A DNA stretch of 64,000 nt, taken from Persicaria tinctoria. Lineage: Eukaryota; Streptophyta; Magnoliopsida; Caryophyllales; Polygonaceae. Of the stretch, positions 11,551 to 22,040 are shown piece after piece. Position numbers and translations under genes: made by a program. Location: the NCBI GenBank assembly GCA_037127255.1, contig JBANSL010000008.1:36717373-36781372 (forward strand). Reading direction: 5' to 3'. The notes beneath the pieces are model-generated. The model was not told the origin of the DNA. It did no database searches and was given only the letters and a program-made list of their open reading frames with translations. How positions within the stretch are numbered: position 1 is the first letter of the stretch; each line of letters begins with the position of its first letter.

Positions 11551-11972
11551 TAAAATCAAATAAAAACAAGAGTAAAGGAAGGAACTCACAGGATAATGCA
11601 TCGAGGAAGGTTGATCAGTGTAGGTCGAGTAGGCTTGTCTGCGTCTGGTGGTTTCTGAAGTCGAGGAGTGTCTGGTGCTTGTCGAGGTCGAGTACGTCTA
11701 CTCGAGGTCGAGTAGCTCCTGGCTTCTCCTCCTCGTCGTTGTCGACTTGGCCTTCGTCGATTTTGACTGGTTTTTCAGGGACTTCTTCCTCCACTTTTCG
11801 CGATCCTTATATGCTTGCCGATCAAAAAGTATTAGATTCCACAAAAACAAGACTATCCATATAAATTATTTAAAAAAAATACAAAAAAAATACAAAAATT
11901 AAGAAAATTCAAATAAAATTTATATACACACTCTAGATTTTAGAGTCGCTAGGCCGACTTCTCCGTTTGCGC
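11551..11972 (-). other. Region between gag-pro stop and internal purine tract, element C
   Basis: Minisatellite copies lie at about 11620-11765, followed by an AT-rich stretch (11830-11940). The sequence GCTTGCCGAT near 11815 marks where colinearity with the deletion derivative B begins. Confidence 0.6.
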
Positions 11973-12244
11973 TCAAGGACCATTATCGTGGGGCCCGCTC
12001 ATGCTTGGCCCTTCTCCTAGATCATCTAGGTCCTGATGGTAGTATGCAAGCTCAGCGGACAGGGGGTTGCTTGCATCATCTCCCTTTTCTTTTTTCTTTT
12101 TTTTTGTAGCCCTCAGTTTCTGCAAATTCTCTCGCCATGGTGTTTTAGCTCCCTTTAAATCATTAAAAAATTTATTTATGGACTGAGGGGGAGTAGAATT
12201 CATACCTGAAATTACCTGTTCGGACCCAAAACAGAAATATTTGG

Positions 12245-12420
12245 GCTTGGGTCTACTCGATGTCGAGTACAGTTGGTCGACCTCGACTACAGGGACCCCA
12301 TACTTAGACTCTGGGCAAGTCTTTGACTCAGCAGTGGTGGTCGAGATCGACAACGTTTTGTCGAGGTCGAGTACAGCGCTTGTCGAGGTCGAGTAAGGCT
12401 TGTCGACCTCGAGTACAGAT
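12245..12420 (-). repeat. TCGA minisatellite inside coding sequence, C-terminal tract
   Basis: Copies of CGAGGTCGAGTA and CGACCTCGAGTA lie in the gag-pro frame and are read as LEVDKPYSTS-type repeats. The same motif fills this element's LTRs. Confidence 0.75.
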
Positions 12421-13154
12421 TTGGTGCTTTCCTCCGTTGTTTGCTTAGTCCCGTCGATGCTGATGCTTTTCACCTCTAGCCAAGAAATTTCCTCTTTTGC
12501 AGGGCCAAAAGAGAAATCTAAAACCTCATCGCCTATGGTGAAGGTGAGCGATCGATTCTTAACACTAATCCTAGCATCTGCAGTAGCTAAGAATGGTCTA
12601 CCAAGAATAACAGGGCTAGTAGGATCTTCAGCACAATCAATAATAAGGAAATCAGCCGGAACAAAGAATTTACCAACCTGGACTGGAACATTCTCAACTA
12701 TACCTGTAGGGATTACCACAGTATTGTTTGCCATGTATAATTTAGCATCCACAGGTTCTATGCATCCTATCTTAACCTTCCGCCAGATTGATAAAGGCAT
12801 GATGCTCACACTTGCTCCTAAATCGCATAGAGAATCATATTTATATTGTCCAAAACCCACAGTAACAGAAAACTTACCAGGGTCAGGTTTCTTTTCAGGG
12901 AAGTGGAGGACTTTGCATTCGCTTGCGATCTCTGAGATAGATCGCTTCTTGCTCAGGATTTCCTTCAGGAATTTGACATATCTAGGCATCTCTTGCAGGG
13001 CTTCTGTAAAAGGAATAGAAAAGTTTAGTTCTTGCAGCATATTAACAAATCTATTGAATCTACCCGCAGTGGGGTCTTTATGAGTTTTAGAAGGGAAAGG
13101 AAGTGGCTTTTTCTGTTTCGAAGCCAGATCAGTTGTTGGAGATGCTGCAGAGTT

Positions 13155-13375
13155 TTCGACGTCGGCCATATGCTCCTCGACTTCGACCAGAGGCTTGTCG
13201 AGATCGACCAGAGGCTTTTCGACCTCGAGTTGACTTGTCGACCTCGGGTTGCTGGTCTGCACAGCGGAGTCCGAGCTCAGATTCTGGTCTTGGTCGAGTA
13301 CGGGCTTGTCGAGGTCGACCACGGTCTTGTCAACATCGAGTACAGGCTTCTCGAGATCGAGTTGTTGTTCTGCTT
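13155..13375 (-). repeat. TCGA minisatellite inside coding sequence, gag-protease linker
   Basis: Repeats such as TCGAGATCGACCAG are read in frame as VDLDKP / VEVEKP units between the gag and protease domains. Confidence 0.78.
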
Positions 13376-14944
13376 GGCTCTGCTGTTTTCCGACTTCTGG
13401 ATCGTGTAATTGATGCCCACTCCTTAGTTTGATAGCTGCGACATGCCCGGTTTTCCCCTTAGGATTCGGTTCTGTCTACCCAGGGAGCTGTCCGGACGGT
13501 CGTGGGATCTGTGCAGCGATCTGTCCCATCTGAGTTTCAATGCCCCTTTTCCAGATATCAAGCTCTAGAAACTTTGTGTTGACGTGCTGGAGCTGATTAT
13601 TGATGGTGTTGGTAGCCTGCAGGTTCTGGGCGTGATTTTGGCGCATCTCATCAAGGATCGGCTGCAGATCGTCCTTCTTTTGATCTCTTTCTGGATGCCC
13701 TGGAGCTCTGTAGGGTGGGGGATTCCTAGGGGGACCTTGGTTCCATTGCGGTTGATAGGGCTTTTGATCCCCCATATAGCGATTAGGACCCCCAGCGTAT
13801 GCTGCCTCCTCATGTGTTTCTGCCATCCTAACTTGCTCTGTGTGTGGGCACTCAGTAGTGGTGTGCCTCTGTGATCCGCATTCGATGCAAGGCTGATTGA
13901 CAGACAGATATTTGACTTGCTTGAGGAGCTTGCAATTCTGGTCTCTGTAGAACTGCTCCCTGACATCTGGGTCAATCTCCTTTGCTGGCTCATAGAGTAG
14001 CATAGATGGTGCTGGCTTGGCGCAGGAGTTCTCCTCATAGTTTGAAGTAGACCCATATTTGTTGTCGTAGTTAGTGAGCTTTTCCAGCACACCCCATGCG
14101 TCACTTGGCGGCATTGTTAGATACTCATAGTGAGTATAATGGTTGATTCTGTCCTTGGTGACTTGATCAAGAGAGTTGAAGAAGATCTCCTGAATGACAT
14201 AGGGTGGCTGTCCATGAGTAGGGAAAGACCGCAGAAGATCCTTGTAGCGCTCCCATGCCTTTGCCAGCGGTTCCCCTTGCTTCTGTTTGAAGGCGGTGAT
14301 TCTCTGGCGGAGATGTGCTATTTTGGCTGGTGGGAAGAATTTATTTAGAAATTATTGCTCTACTTGGGCCCAGGTGGTGAGTGATCTTGCTTTCAGTCAT
14401 TCCAGCCATTTCAGTGCAGGACCAGCGAGCGACCGGCGAAAAGCTTTCATCTTGACATATTCCAAGGTTGTACCTTAAGCAAGAGTACGGCACATGTCAT
14501 GAAAATTAGTAATATGTTCAAGAGGACACTCATTAAATCTGCCATAAAAGGCATTATTTTTAAGCTCTATAAGAAATTGAGTGCGAATTTCAAAAGAGTT
14601 TTCAGGGATTAGAATCGCCGATTCAGGCACGACGAGAGTGGGATGCATATAATCCTCTGCAGTAGTTGGATATTGGGCAAGCTCAGCCTGTGCTTGTTCC
14701 CTTGCTGCTTTCTCAGTGGCGATAGCAGCATATTTAGCGGCCAGTTCCCTGGTAAGTCTGGCAATCAGCTGCTCCTGTGTTTCAGCGGCCGCCATGGCTC
14801 TTTGTAGTTTAGCCCTGATGTGAAAAAGGCATTCCGGTTCGTCTAAGGCGTCAAACTCAGGTGTTCGACCAGAACGACGCATACACTGCAAAGTAACTCA
14901 AAGAAAACGTGAGAACTGACTACCTAAGGCGCGAATGATAGCTT

Positions 14945-14961
14945 CCCCGGCAACGACGCCA
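14945..14961 (-). promoter_or_regulatory. Primer-binding site of element C, one mismatch
   Basis: The complement reads TGGCGTCGTTGCCGGGG: the tRNA-Asp PBS with one C-to-T change at the sixth position. It lies close to the 5' LTR (14966). Confidence 0.85.
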
Positions 14962-14965
14962 ATTT

Positions 14966-17158
14966 TTTTGTAGGAGGAAAATCGAGTTCAAAATATAGAA
15001 ATATAATTCAAACCAGATTATGCCCACGCAAATAATTACAAGACCTCCTCCTGATGTTGCAGCGGGAAGTCGGGATCGATCCACGAGGAAGCGTGTCAGC
15101 GGATCCTAGGCAGCGGAGAATCTCACGAAAGTCGACCACAGAAGTCCTCGAGCTCGACAAAAGGGGTTAGTCGACAAAAGCTCGGACAGTCGAATTGGAC
15201 AGAGTTCTCGGAAAAAGTTACTCAACGTCGACAAGAGGCTACTCGAGGTCGAGTACGGTCCTCGTCGACTTCGGGTTGGGCTTGTCGAGTTCCTGCACAG
15301 GTAAGCAACATCGACTCGAGGTCGAGAATCAGCAACTCGAGGTCGACCACAGTTGGTCGAGATCGAGTAGACAGGGAACAAAAACGAATAAAAATAAAGT
15401 AAAAACAAATACTTTTTAGGGTTTCGACTAAACTCAATGTAAAAGAACTTCCAAGATTGGGGTTTGCAACGACAATAACCAAGCATGCATAAGGTAGAAC
15501 CAAACAGATAATCATGTGAATCCCATTAAAGGACTAAGCTTTCGCCTTTTTCAACAATTAGACAACTCTCTCAAGAAACCCTAATTGTCTCTACCGATTT
15601 TATGTTTATAATCCAAGTTGTTAGCATGGATCTCCATTAGATGGGCAATAAACACATAAACAAGTAGGAAAATGCTCAAAACATGATAAAGGTCGGATCT
15701 TTACCTCAAATATGCATGGCTATCGTCGGGCTCGCCCTAACCCTAGAAGTGGGTGGACTACTCGCTCTTCATCGCAAACTCAGACATCATCGATTGAAAA
15801 GAAATAACTTGCATTAACTAAAATTCAAAGCCTTTACAATCCCGGCAATCAACTTTCGCAAACTGCCAAAACCTTAAAAACCTCAAACTCCTAAACCGTC
15901 TACGTGGAACTACTTGTCTTGCTCTGAAATTGAATTAATAAACTGAGCCCCATGGGCCTTATTTATAGCCTTCATTCCCTAGCTATTCTAGGAAAGAAGA
16001 TATCTATCTATATCTAAAACTTTATCTAACATGCTTAAGGATAAATAAAACACATAAAAGAATTAAATCTAAAATAGGAATTATATCTAAATGTCTTCAA
16101 TGGATAGAATCTTTCTCTTCATGGTAGATCTTGATAGTTTTGGATAGAATCTGAAATCTTCATGCCCAAGGAATCCAAATCCGATTAGAGTTGATCAAAC
16201 CGCGCCGTTCAGCTTCTGGAAGCTTCGTCGACCTCGACAAGGCTCTTGTCGATCTCGAGGAGAAGTCTTGGTCGACTGGCTTGGTTCGTCGTCTCGGCTA
16301 GCTGGTGCTCGACAAACTCGGACTCTGGCTCACGGTGCTCGTCGACCTCGACAAGCCCTAGTCGACCTCGAGTAGACTGTTTCGCCGACTAGGTCTTCTC
16401 GGGTAGATCTCCTCGATGTGGCTCGGACATGGCTTCCTGGGCTCGTCGACCTCGACTAGCACTCGTCGATGTCGAGTAGGGTTGGTCTTGCCGACTAGGT
16501 TCTCTCGGGTGGCTTTACTCGACAAACCTGGATCCGGACTCAGGGGCTTGTCGATCTCGACCAAGCTTCATCGAGATCGAATAGACATGATCTTCTCTAG
16601 TCGAGCAACTTCTCCTCGGCAAGGACTCGGGCAGGCGCTGGAAGGCTCGTCGATCTCGACAAGGGCTCGTCGAGATCGAGTAGGGTTGTGCTCGGCTTCT
16701 CGTCCTCAGCTTCTCGGGCAGCTCTTCTCCTTGTCGACTCCGGGTGTGGTGTCTGGGCTTCGTCGATCTCGACTAGGGTTTGTCGAGATCGAGTTGGGTT
16801 CGGAAGTCGGGTGGTCTGGCATGCTCGATCCGGCTCTGTCGACAAGGCTGTGCTCGGACATGCTCGTCTAGGTCGAGTAAGGCCTACTCGAGATCGAGTA
16901 GCCTTGACTCTCAGACTGGTTCCGCTGCTTTGACATTGGACTTCTGTAGTGGTTTTCCGAGCTTTTCCGACCTTCTGTAGAATTGCTGTAAAGTGCCTCG
17001 ATTTTTGCGAATTAAACAGAAACTGGTGTAGATTCCATAATTTTGGCAAATAAACATAAACTACATAGATTCTGTACTATCTAAACCCAAATGAATGCAA
17101 TGTATACAGAAATCGATATAAAAGTTACTGTAAAACATGGCAGATTCAGCTCACAACA
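14966..17158 (-). repeat. 5' LTR of element C
   Basis: Plus view TGTAGGAGG (slightly altered edge, TTTTTTTG in place of TTTGTTG) to GCTCACAACA. TATA box at 15959-15968 and minisatellite at about 15130-15375 and 16220-16910. It closely matches 8535-10732. Confidence 0.9.
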
Positions 17159-17163
17159 ATCCC

Positions 17164-17319
17164 CATGTTCGAAAGACATCTGATTGCTAAATTTATTCTC
17201 CTTGGAGGCTTACTTGCATGCGTATCTGTGCTTATAGTGAACGCGATCACTGAATTTAATTGTATCGACAATGTTTCTTGGGTTTGAAACTTTCATTTAT
17301 ATATATGAAGAGGTGTACC
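17164..17319. other. Short unique-looking stretch between C and LTR fragment F
   Basis: Contains the third copy of the ATTCTCCTTGGAGG unit (17195) seen at 8442 and 8505. Nothing else is recognised. Confidence 0.5.
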
Positions 17320-17543
17320 TGTTGTGAGCCTAATTAGCCATGTCTTTATGCATACTTCAGTTCCATATTCTTTACATTTTGCATATTTCGGGTTGGGAAT
17401 ATGTCGAATTTATGTAATATATGCTTATTTATCAGAAATGGAAATCTATATAAGTTTCTGTTTAATATCGCAGAATATGGAACCATTTTGAAGGAAAGTC
17501 AAGAAGCGAGAACTGGAGCACAGAGCCACTCGACATCGACTAC
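17320..17543 (+). repeat. LTR fragment F, left part
   Basis: Starts TGTTGTGAGCCTAATTAGCC like element B's LTR, but diverges after about 20 bases, so it belongs to a related, older subfamily. The family D array interrupts it after ACTAC (17539-17543). TCGA motifs appear just before the break and resume at 45139. Confidence 0.7.
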
Positions 17544-19099
17544 TGACAGGCCTAAGGTCGTTATGCCAAATCAAAGTAAATTCCTAAGATGCAAACTATA
17601 ATAAGTATAGTAGGTAAGTTAGGGTCGAACCCACAGGGAAACAGAATCAATTGTAAGAGCAAGTATAATTACCCAAAAGTAACCGATTCAAGGGGGAGTT
17701 TTGTGTGTAAGCGATGGTATTGACAGAACAAGTTGCAATAAGAGGTTGTGAATATATGATGGAAAAGTATCACACCAGGTAATTATCCGCACAACAATTG
17801 AGATGGTTCATCATCGCATTCTATGAATCTCAAGTTCTAATGTCCAGTAATTGTTCTCAATTCAGATCGTGTAATAGCTTTTAGTCCTACCAGTTCTAAA
17901 AGCACTTATCACCAAATTACAAGGGAAAACCTTCACCGAATAATAAAGCGATAGCATTCAAGCATGAATTATAATGAGATACAAGCAATTCCAACAACCC
18001 GTTAAAATAGCTTGCAATCGAATCTCCTTCACAATCTACCACAAGCAACCCGCGTATGGTGATTGTGTTTGCTACAATGAATCTACAACCCCAAACCTGG
18101 AATTGGAAACCCTAGCAATATGACTAGTATCGATAAACCTAGGTGATCAATCCAGATTAACCAATAATAAGCAATCAAGCAATAAACTCAGGAGATCGAA
18201 ACAATTAACAAAGGACAAACAAGAGTAGAATACTCACAACCAAATCAATTGAAGGCTTCAAAGAACCAAGTGTAACAAAGGAGAGTTAGTTCTCCATAGG
18301 GTTTGTGAGATGAACAAAAGGGAAAATACGTCTCTGGAAAATAACCTAATTCTCTCCTACTGCCTTCTCGGCCTATATAACCTTATAAAATCGGGTTTAA
18401 CATCCCGTAAAAATATAATATTAAAACTAATAAGATAAGGAAAATCGGATAAGAATCCGTCTTCAGGGACCGACGCGGGCGCGTCAGATGTCAGCGCGGG
18501 CGCGCCAGCCTTCGACTTGCTTCTTCTGTCTGGTGAATCGACGCGGCCACTTCCTCCTAGCAGCGTGGTTGCGTCGGGTAGCAGCGCGGGCGCGTCGAGT
18601 ACAGCGCGGGCGCTACAGATAGCAGCGCGGGCGCGCCAGATAGCAGCGCGGGCCCTGCATTGGTTTTTTCCGAAAATTCCGTCTCGAATTAGCTTTCGAC
18701 GTAAACATGAAAGTTGTAGCTCTCTGAAAGAGCTTTCCAACGCATGGTCATAATAGTCGATCGGACAACCGAGGCCTCCAGAAAGTGCAAAACAAGTTCA
18801 GCATGTCTGGCGACAATTTCTGCAGACTTGTTCTTCGTTTAGGTTCGCTTCTTCTTCTCAGGACCTCTTGAGATCTTCATGTAAGCTTCTTCGATCAACT
18901 AGACATTCTCATCAAATGCGTTATCAACTCATGTCTTCTCCTCGGATCTACCATTACCTAAAATAATCAATAAAAGCGTGTAGATTCCGACTCCGACAAC
19001 ATAGAGAACTAATATGCAAATCATGCTTAATCCATCCATGAAATGCGTCTTAACTAAGCTAAATGCAACCTATTATGCCTACCTAAATGCATGCTATCA
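17544..19099 (-). repeat. Family D LTR 1
   Basis: 1556 bp, plus view TGACAGGCCTAAGG to GCATGCTATCA. It holds the U5 motif GGGTCGAACCCACAGGGA (17622-17639), a TATA box (TTATATAG on the minus strand, 18373-18380) and a GCGCGGGCGC minisatellite (about 18470-18660). A block shared with element B's LTR lies at about 18670-18795. A 127-codon ORF (18357-18740) is a by-product of the GC-rich repeat. Confidence 0.93.
18373..18380 (-). promoter_or_regulatory. TATA box of family D LTR
   Basis: TTATATAG on the minus strand, about 720 bases inside the LTR. Equivalent boxes: 29274-29281, 40208-40215, 44408-44415. Confidence 0.65.
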
Positions 19100-19137
19100 A
19101 ACTCCCCCACACTTAACCTTTGCTTGTCCTCAAGCAA
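19100..19137 (-). promoter_or_regulatory. Polypurine tract and terminal stem-loop, D unit 1
   Basis: Minus strand TTGCTTG, AGGA, CAAGCAA (19137-19120; perfect stem), then AAGTGTGGGGGAGTT against the LTR. Identical modules are at 30001-30038 and 40913-40950. Confidence 0.75.
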
Positions 19138-20300
19138 TGATAGAATGAACATGAATCAACACATCCCACAGGAAATCCCTTCAAGTTTCAACCTCATCAA
19201 AAAGCAACATCATAGCAGGTGAAAACATAAACCAAGCAAACAAACGTCATAGCATGTATTCCAGTGATCAAAGCTTAGAAGTAGACATTATCCAACCTCG
19301 CTAGAATTGTGTTTTCCACTCATGTGTTTTGGCTTTAAGATACAACTCTCAACTCAAACCATTCATGCACTAAACTCATAGACATTGACCACCATATCAC
19401 CAATTCTCTACCGAAATTTCATTACTTGCGGGACACAATAAAGAAAATAAAATGCAACAATTGTTTTTTTGTTCTTTTCTTTTCTCTTTTTTTTCTTTTT
19501 CTTGTCTTGGTACTTTCCTTACGCGAAGCGCAGACATGGGTGTCATGAATGGCCCCGGTCTATCAACACCTCAACTATTAATATGAAGTCCACTTGAACA
19601 CCTTTTGACGCAAATTGCAAACATGGGTGTCATGAATGAACCTGGTTACTCAATGGTCAAGCTTCTTTCCTAGTGGATAGTTTTCAACACCTTTTTGCGC
19701 GAATCATACCCATGGGTGTCATGCATAGATCCGGTTACTAAGTGCATTAACCATTGCCACCTTATTCACTAAATATTCATAAAATTAAATAAAAAGAGTC
19801 AAAATATAAACATAAACTCCGCAAGCAACAAACATGTGCATCGGTCTTTAAAAATAGATACCGCAGTCAATACCAAGAGGTAGCAACACTAGGCGAGTAA
19901 TTCACACAATTGAGCAAAAGAATTCAAATAAGGCCAAACATTCTCACATAGTCATGTTTTTAGGACTTCAATCATACTTTAGCTCAATCATACATGCTCA
20001 ATTACATTCGCTAGCTCATGTTCCACAAAAATCAAATATAGATAGTAATCAAAGCATCCAGAACTCCATGGGATTTTTATGAATCATGCTTGAAATTTAG
20101 AATAGAGGACAAACTAAGCCAGATGGGTATTTGAATAACACATATGTATGCAATGCGTGCTCTATTTTTGGATTTCTGAATTTTGAAATTTTTTTTTTAA
20201 ATACGAAAATAAACAAAATTTAATAAAAATGATTACAAAAATTAAACATGATGCATAAATTTAAATATGATCTCCTATATGCACTATATATAGAGAATTC
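19138..20300 (-). other. Non-coding 3' region of D unit 1, with triple repeat
   Basis: No ORF is supported. Three imperfect tandem units of about 88 bp, each carrying CATGGGTGTCATG (plus view), begin at 19535, 19622 and 19711. The rest is AT-rich. The same region recurs at 30039-31203 and 40951-42117. Confidence 0.75.
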
Positions 20301-20340
20301 CTCTCCCCCACACTTAAAGTTTTCATTGTCCTTAATGAAA
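20301..20340 (-). promoter_or_regulatory. Stem-loop plus internal purine tract, D unit 1
   Basis: TTTCATT (20321-20327) pairs with AATGAAA (20334-20340). On the minus strand the purine tract AAGTGTGGGGGAGAGG follows. Counterparts: about 31204-31244 (with paired base changes) and 42118-42156. Confidence 0.65.
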
Positions 20341-20487
20341 CAATAAAGACAACAAAAATAGATCAAATATAATCAGGGTGAAGGAAAAGAAAAAGGAAAA
20401 AGAAAGAAAAACTTACCTCGGGTTGCCTCCCAAGCAGCGCCTTTGTTTCATGTCGCTGGCTCGACATTTTAGTTGTCCATTTAAGAC

Positions 20488-20706
20488 TCATTCAGACATC
20501 GTCAGTGCCCTCAGCAGCAAATCAAACTCTTGTGCACACCATCTAGGTAAGCGGGCACTACATACGAATAAGTTGAAGTCAAAGTATGTCCTCAACTCCT
20601 CATATGTCCGAGTGTGAATCTCCGCCGCGGGTATGTAGAACCACCAATTCAGTTCCATTGGTGGTATATCGAAGTAATGAGCCCAAGGGTCGACATAATC
20701 ACCAAC
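20488..20706 (-). pseudogene. D-family ORF, C-terminal part (cut off by E insertion), unit 1
   Basis: Encodes the last 70 or so residues of the 361-codon D ORF (see 42303-43388), including DPWAHYFDIPPMELNWW and the terminal RALTMSE. The N-terminal part lies at 27389-28255, on the far side of the 6.7-kb family E element. The reading frame is otherwise undamaged, so disruption is solely by insertion. Confidence 0.85.
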
Positions 20707-22002
20707 TGACGGAGGGGAAACCTGTCGTTGATTCCGCCAAAGAAAACTCAAACCTAAAACTAGTACAGTAATAAGTAAGAGGTCGATCCCACAGGGAAAT
20801 TTATAACTCTAGTGTGATTCTAACGTTGATTAAGTAACCAAAGAAGGGGGTTTTTTTATGTGAAAGTTGTAAAGTAAATTAACGAAAGCAGAATAAGTGA
20901 TTTTGGTTTAAACAATTTAGAGAAGCAATTCCACCTACAATTTTCCACTTTATCGGATTGAAGCGATCCTTGTAACTTCTTCTCGTCCTATTACGTTTCC
21001 TATGAACGCCCTTGTCCCGACCTAATATAGTTACTAGTCCAATCAGTCCTAGAAACCCTTATCAATCGAACAGTCCCTAAAGAAGGATTTAACCCAATTG
21101 ATAGCTTTAAGTTCAGAGATTAGCCAAGGTATTTGCAGTCCCTAAAGAAGGATTTAACAACACATTCAACTTCCTACTCATTCAATTAGTTCAATCAGCC
21201 CTAAAGGAACAAGTTTGCCACTTAGGTTAAGGTTCACAATCAGGAATCTACAAAACCTTAGCGATTGAATTGATCTAACGAGTTGGCCAGACAAGATAGA
21301 ACAAAACAATAATTAATTAAGCACGAAGAAGTTGAAGCATTCACAAATAGGAAATAAGGAACAAGAATTAGAAACTCACAATCAATCCGAATAAAGCTTC
21401 AAATTGCAGGCAGAATAGATGAGTTTAGTTCCTCATGGAAAACATAGCTCCAAATCTCTAAAAAGTCTCCTGGTTGAATGAATAGAATGAATGGTTATGA
21501 ATGATAAAGAAAAATAACATAAAAGGCCTAAAACAAACATCCAAAGTCGGCCTCAAAGGAAACAATTAGAAACTAGGGTTTTTGGGTAACAAAACGGCGC
21601 GCGGCAGTAACGTGCGGCGGCCGCGGCAAGACTTGCGGCGCCCGCCGCACATGCCTCCCCAGCTACCCGCTGCGGCGGCCACTGCGGCGCCCGCGGCAAT
21701 GCCTGCGGCGGCCGCGGCTTCTCCTTTTTGCCGTGGTCTTGGCTCCTTTTTGTGGGCTTTTCTTCTCGTCTTGCCTTGCTTCTTTCTTCCTTGTTCCTTT
21801 CCATATATCTTGTGTTCCTCTTGAGACATTGCATCTCCCCACGTATGTTCCGATTCGATCTGCGAGATAAACACAAAATTGCGCAGAATCTGAACTTTTC
21901 TAAAATAAACACAAGATGCAAATTAACAATAAAGCAAGCAAGAAATGCAACCTAAACTAAACTAAAACTATCTATAATGCCTATCTAAAATATGCATTAT
22001 CA
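20707..22002 (-). repeat. 3' LTR of E copy 1
   Basis: Plus view TGACGGAGGGGAAACC to ATATGCATTATCA. U5 motif GGTCGATCCCACAGGGA at 20781-20797. A GC-rich palindromic tract (GCGGCGGCCGCGG, GCGGCGCCCGCCGC) fills about 21590-21745; it produces overlapping Ala/Arg-rich ORFs that are not genes. Confidence 0.93.
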
Positions 22003-22040
22003 AATTCCCCCACACTTAACCTTTGCTTGTCCTCAAGCAA
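22003..22040 (-). promoter_or_regulatory. Polypurine tract and terminal stem-loop, E copy 1
   Basis: Minus strand TTGCTTG, AGGA, CAAGCAA (22040-22023), then AAGTGTGGGGGAATT against the LTR. The copy-2 equivalent is at about 32906-32943. Confidence 0.75.

Larger units (their letters stand above)
11973..14882 (-). pseudogene. gag-protease polyprotein of element C, four in-frame stops
   Basis: Would encode capsid and the retropepsin-type protease of an LTR retrotransposon. One reading frame of about 970 codons runs from the ATG at 14882 to 11973 and is broken only by stops at 14475-14477 (TAA), 14397-14399 (TGA), 14352-14354 (TAA) and 13476-13478 (TAG); no frameshift was found. Visible in order: a coiled N-terminal part; the gag core (14340-14115, starting FFPPAKIAHLRQRITAF); a CCHC zinc knuckle CIECGSQRHTTTEC near 13850-13895; the conserved HVAAIKLRSG segment; a VDLDKP-repeat linker; and protease with CDLGASVSIMP (about 12800-12827) and ILGRPFL. 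A second acidic repeat tract follows the protease. At least two stops fit CAA-to-TAA or CAG-to-TAG decay. No polymerase domain follows. Confidence 0.88.
8535..17158 (-). mobile_element. Element C: gag-protease-only LTR retrotransposon
   Basis: 8.6 kb on the minus strand with target duplication ATCCC (8530-8534, 17159-17163). Order on the minus strand: 5' LTR (14966-17158), PBS (14945-14961), gag-protease ORF with four stops (14882-11973), non-coding region with two stem-loop/purine-tract modules, 3' LTR (10732-8535). No reverse transcriptase, RNase H or integrase sequence is present, and there is no room for one. This is the organisation described for TR-GAG elements. Both LTRs are about 2.19 kb and closely similar. 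Confidence 0.92.

Noticed and set aside
12400..13083. 227-codon plus-strand ORF opposite element C protease
   Set aside because: Exact antisense shadow of the recognised protease region; it has no motif of its own.
18357..18740. 127-codon minus-strand ORF repeated in family D LTRs
   Set aside because: It spans the U3/R part of the LTR and GC-rich minisatellite, varies with repeat number, and matches no family.
21553..21921. Ala/Arg-rich ORFs of 102-122 codons in family E LTRs
   Set aside because: Produced by the GCGGCGGCCGC tract in overlapping frames; the LTR context explains them.
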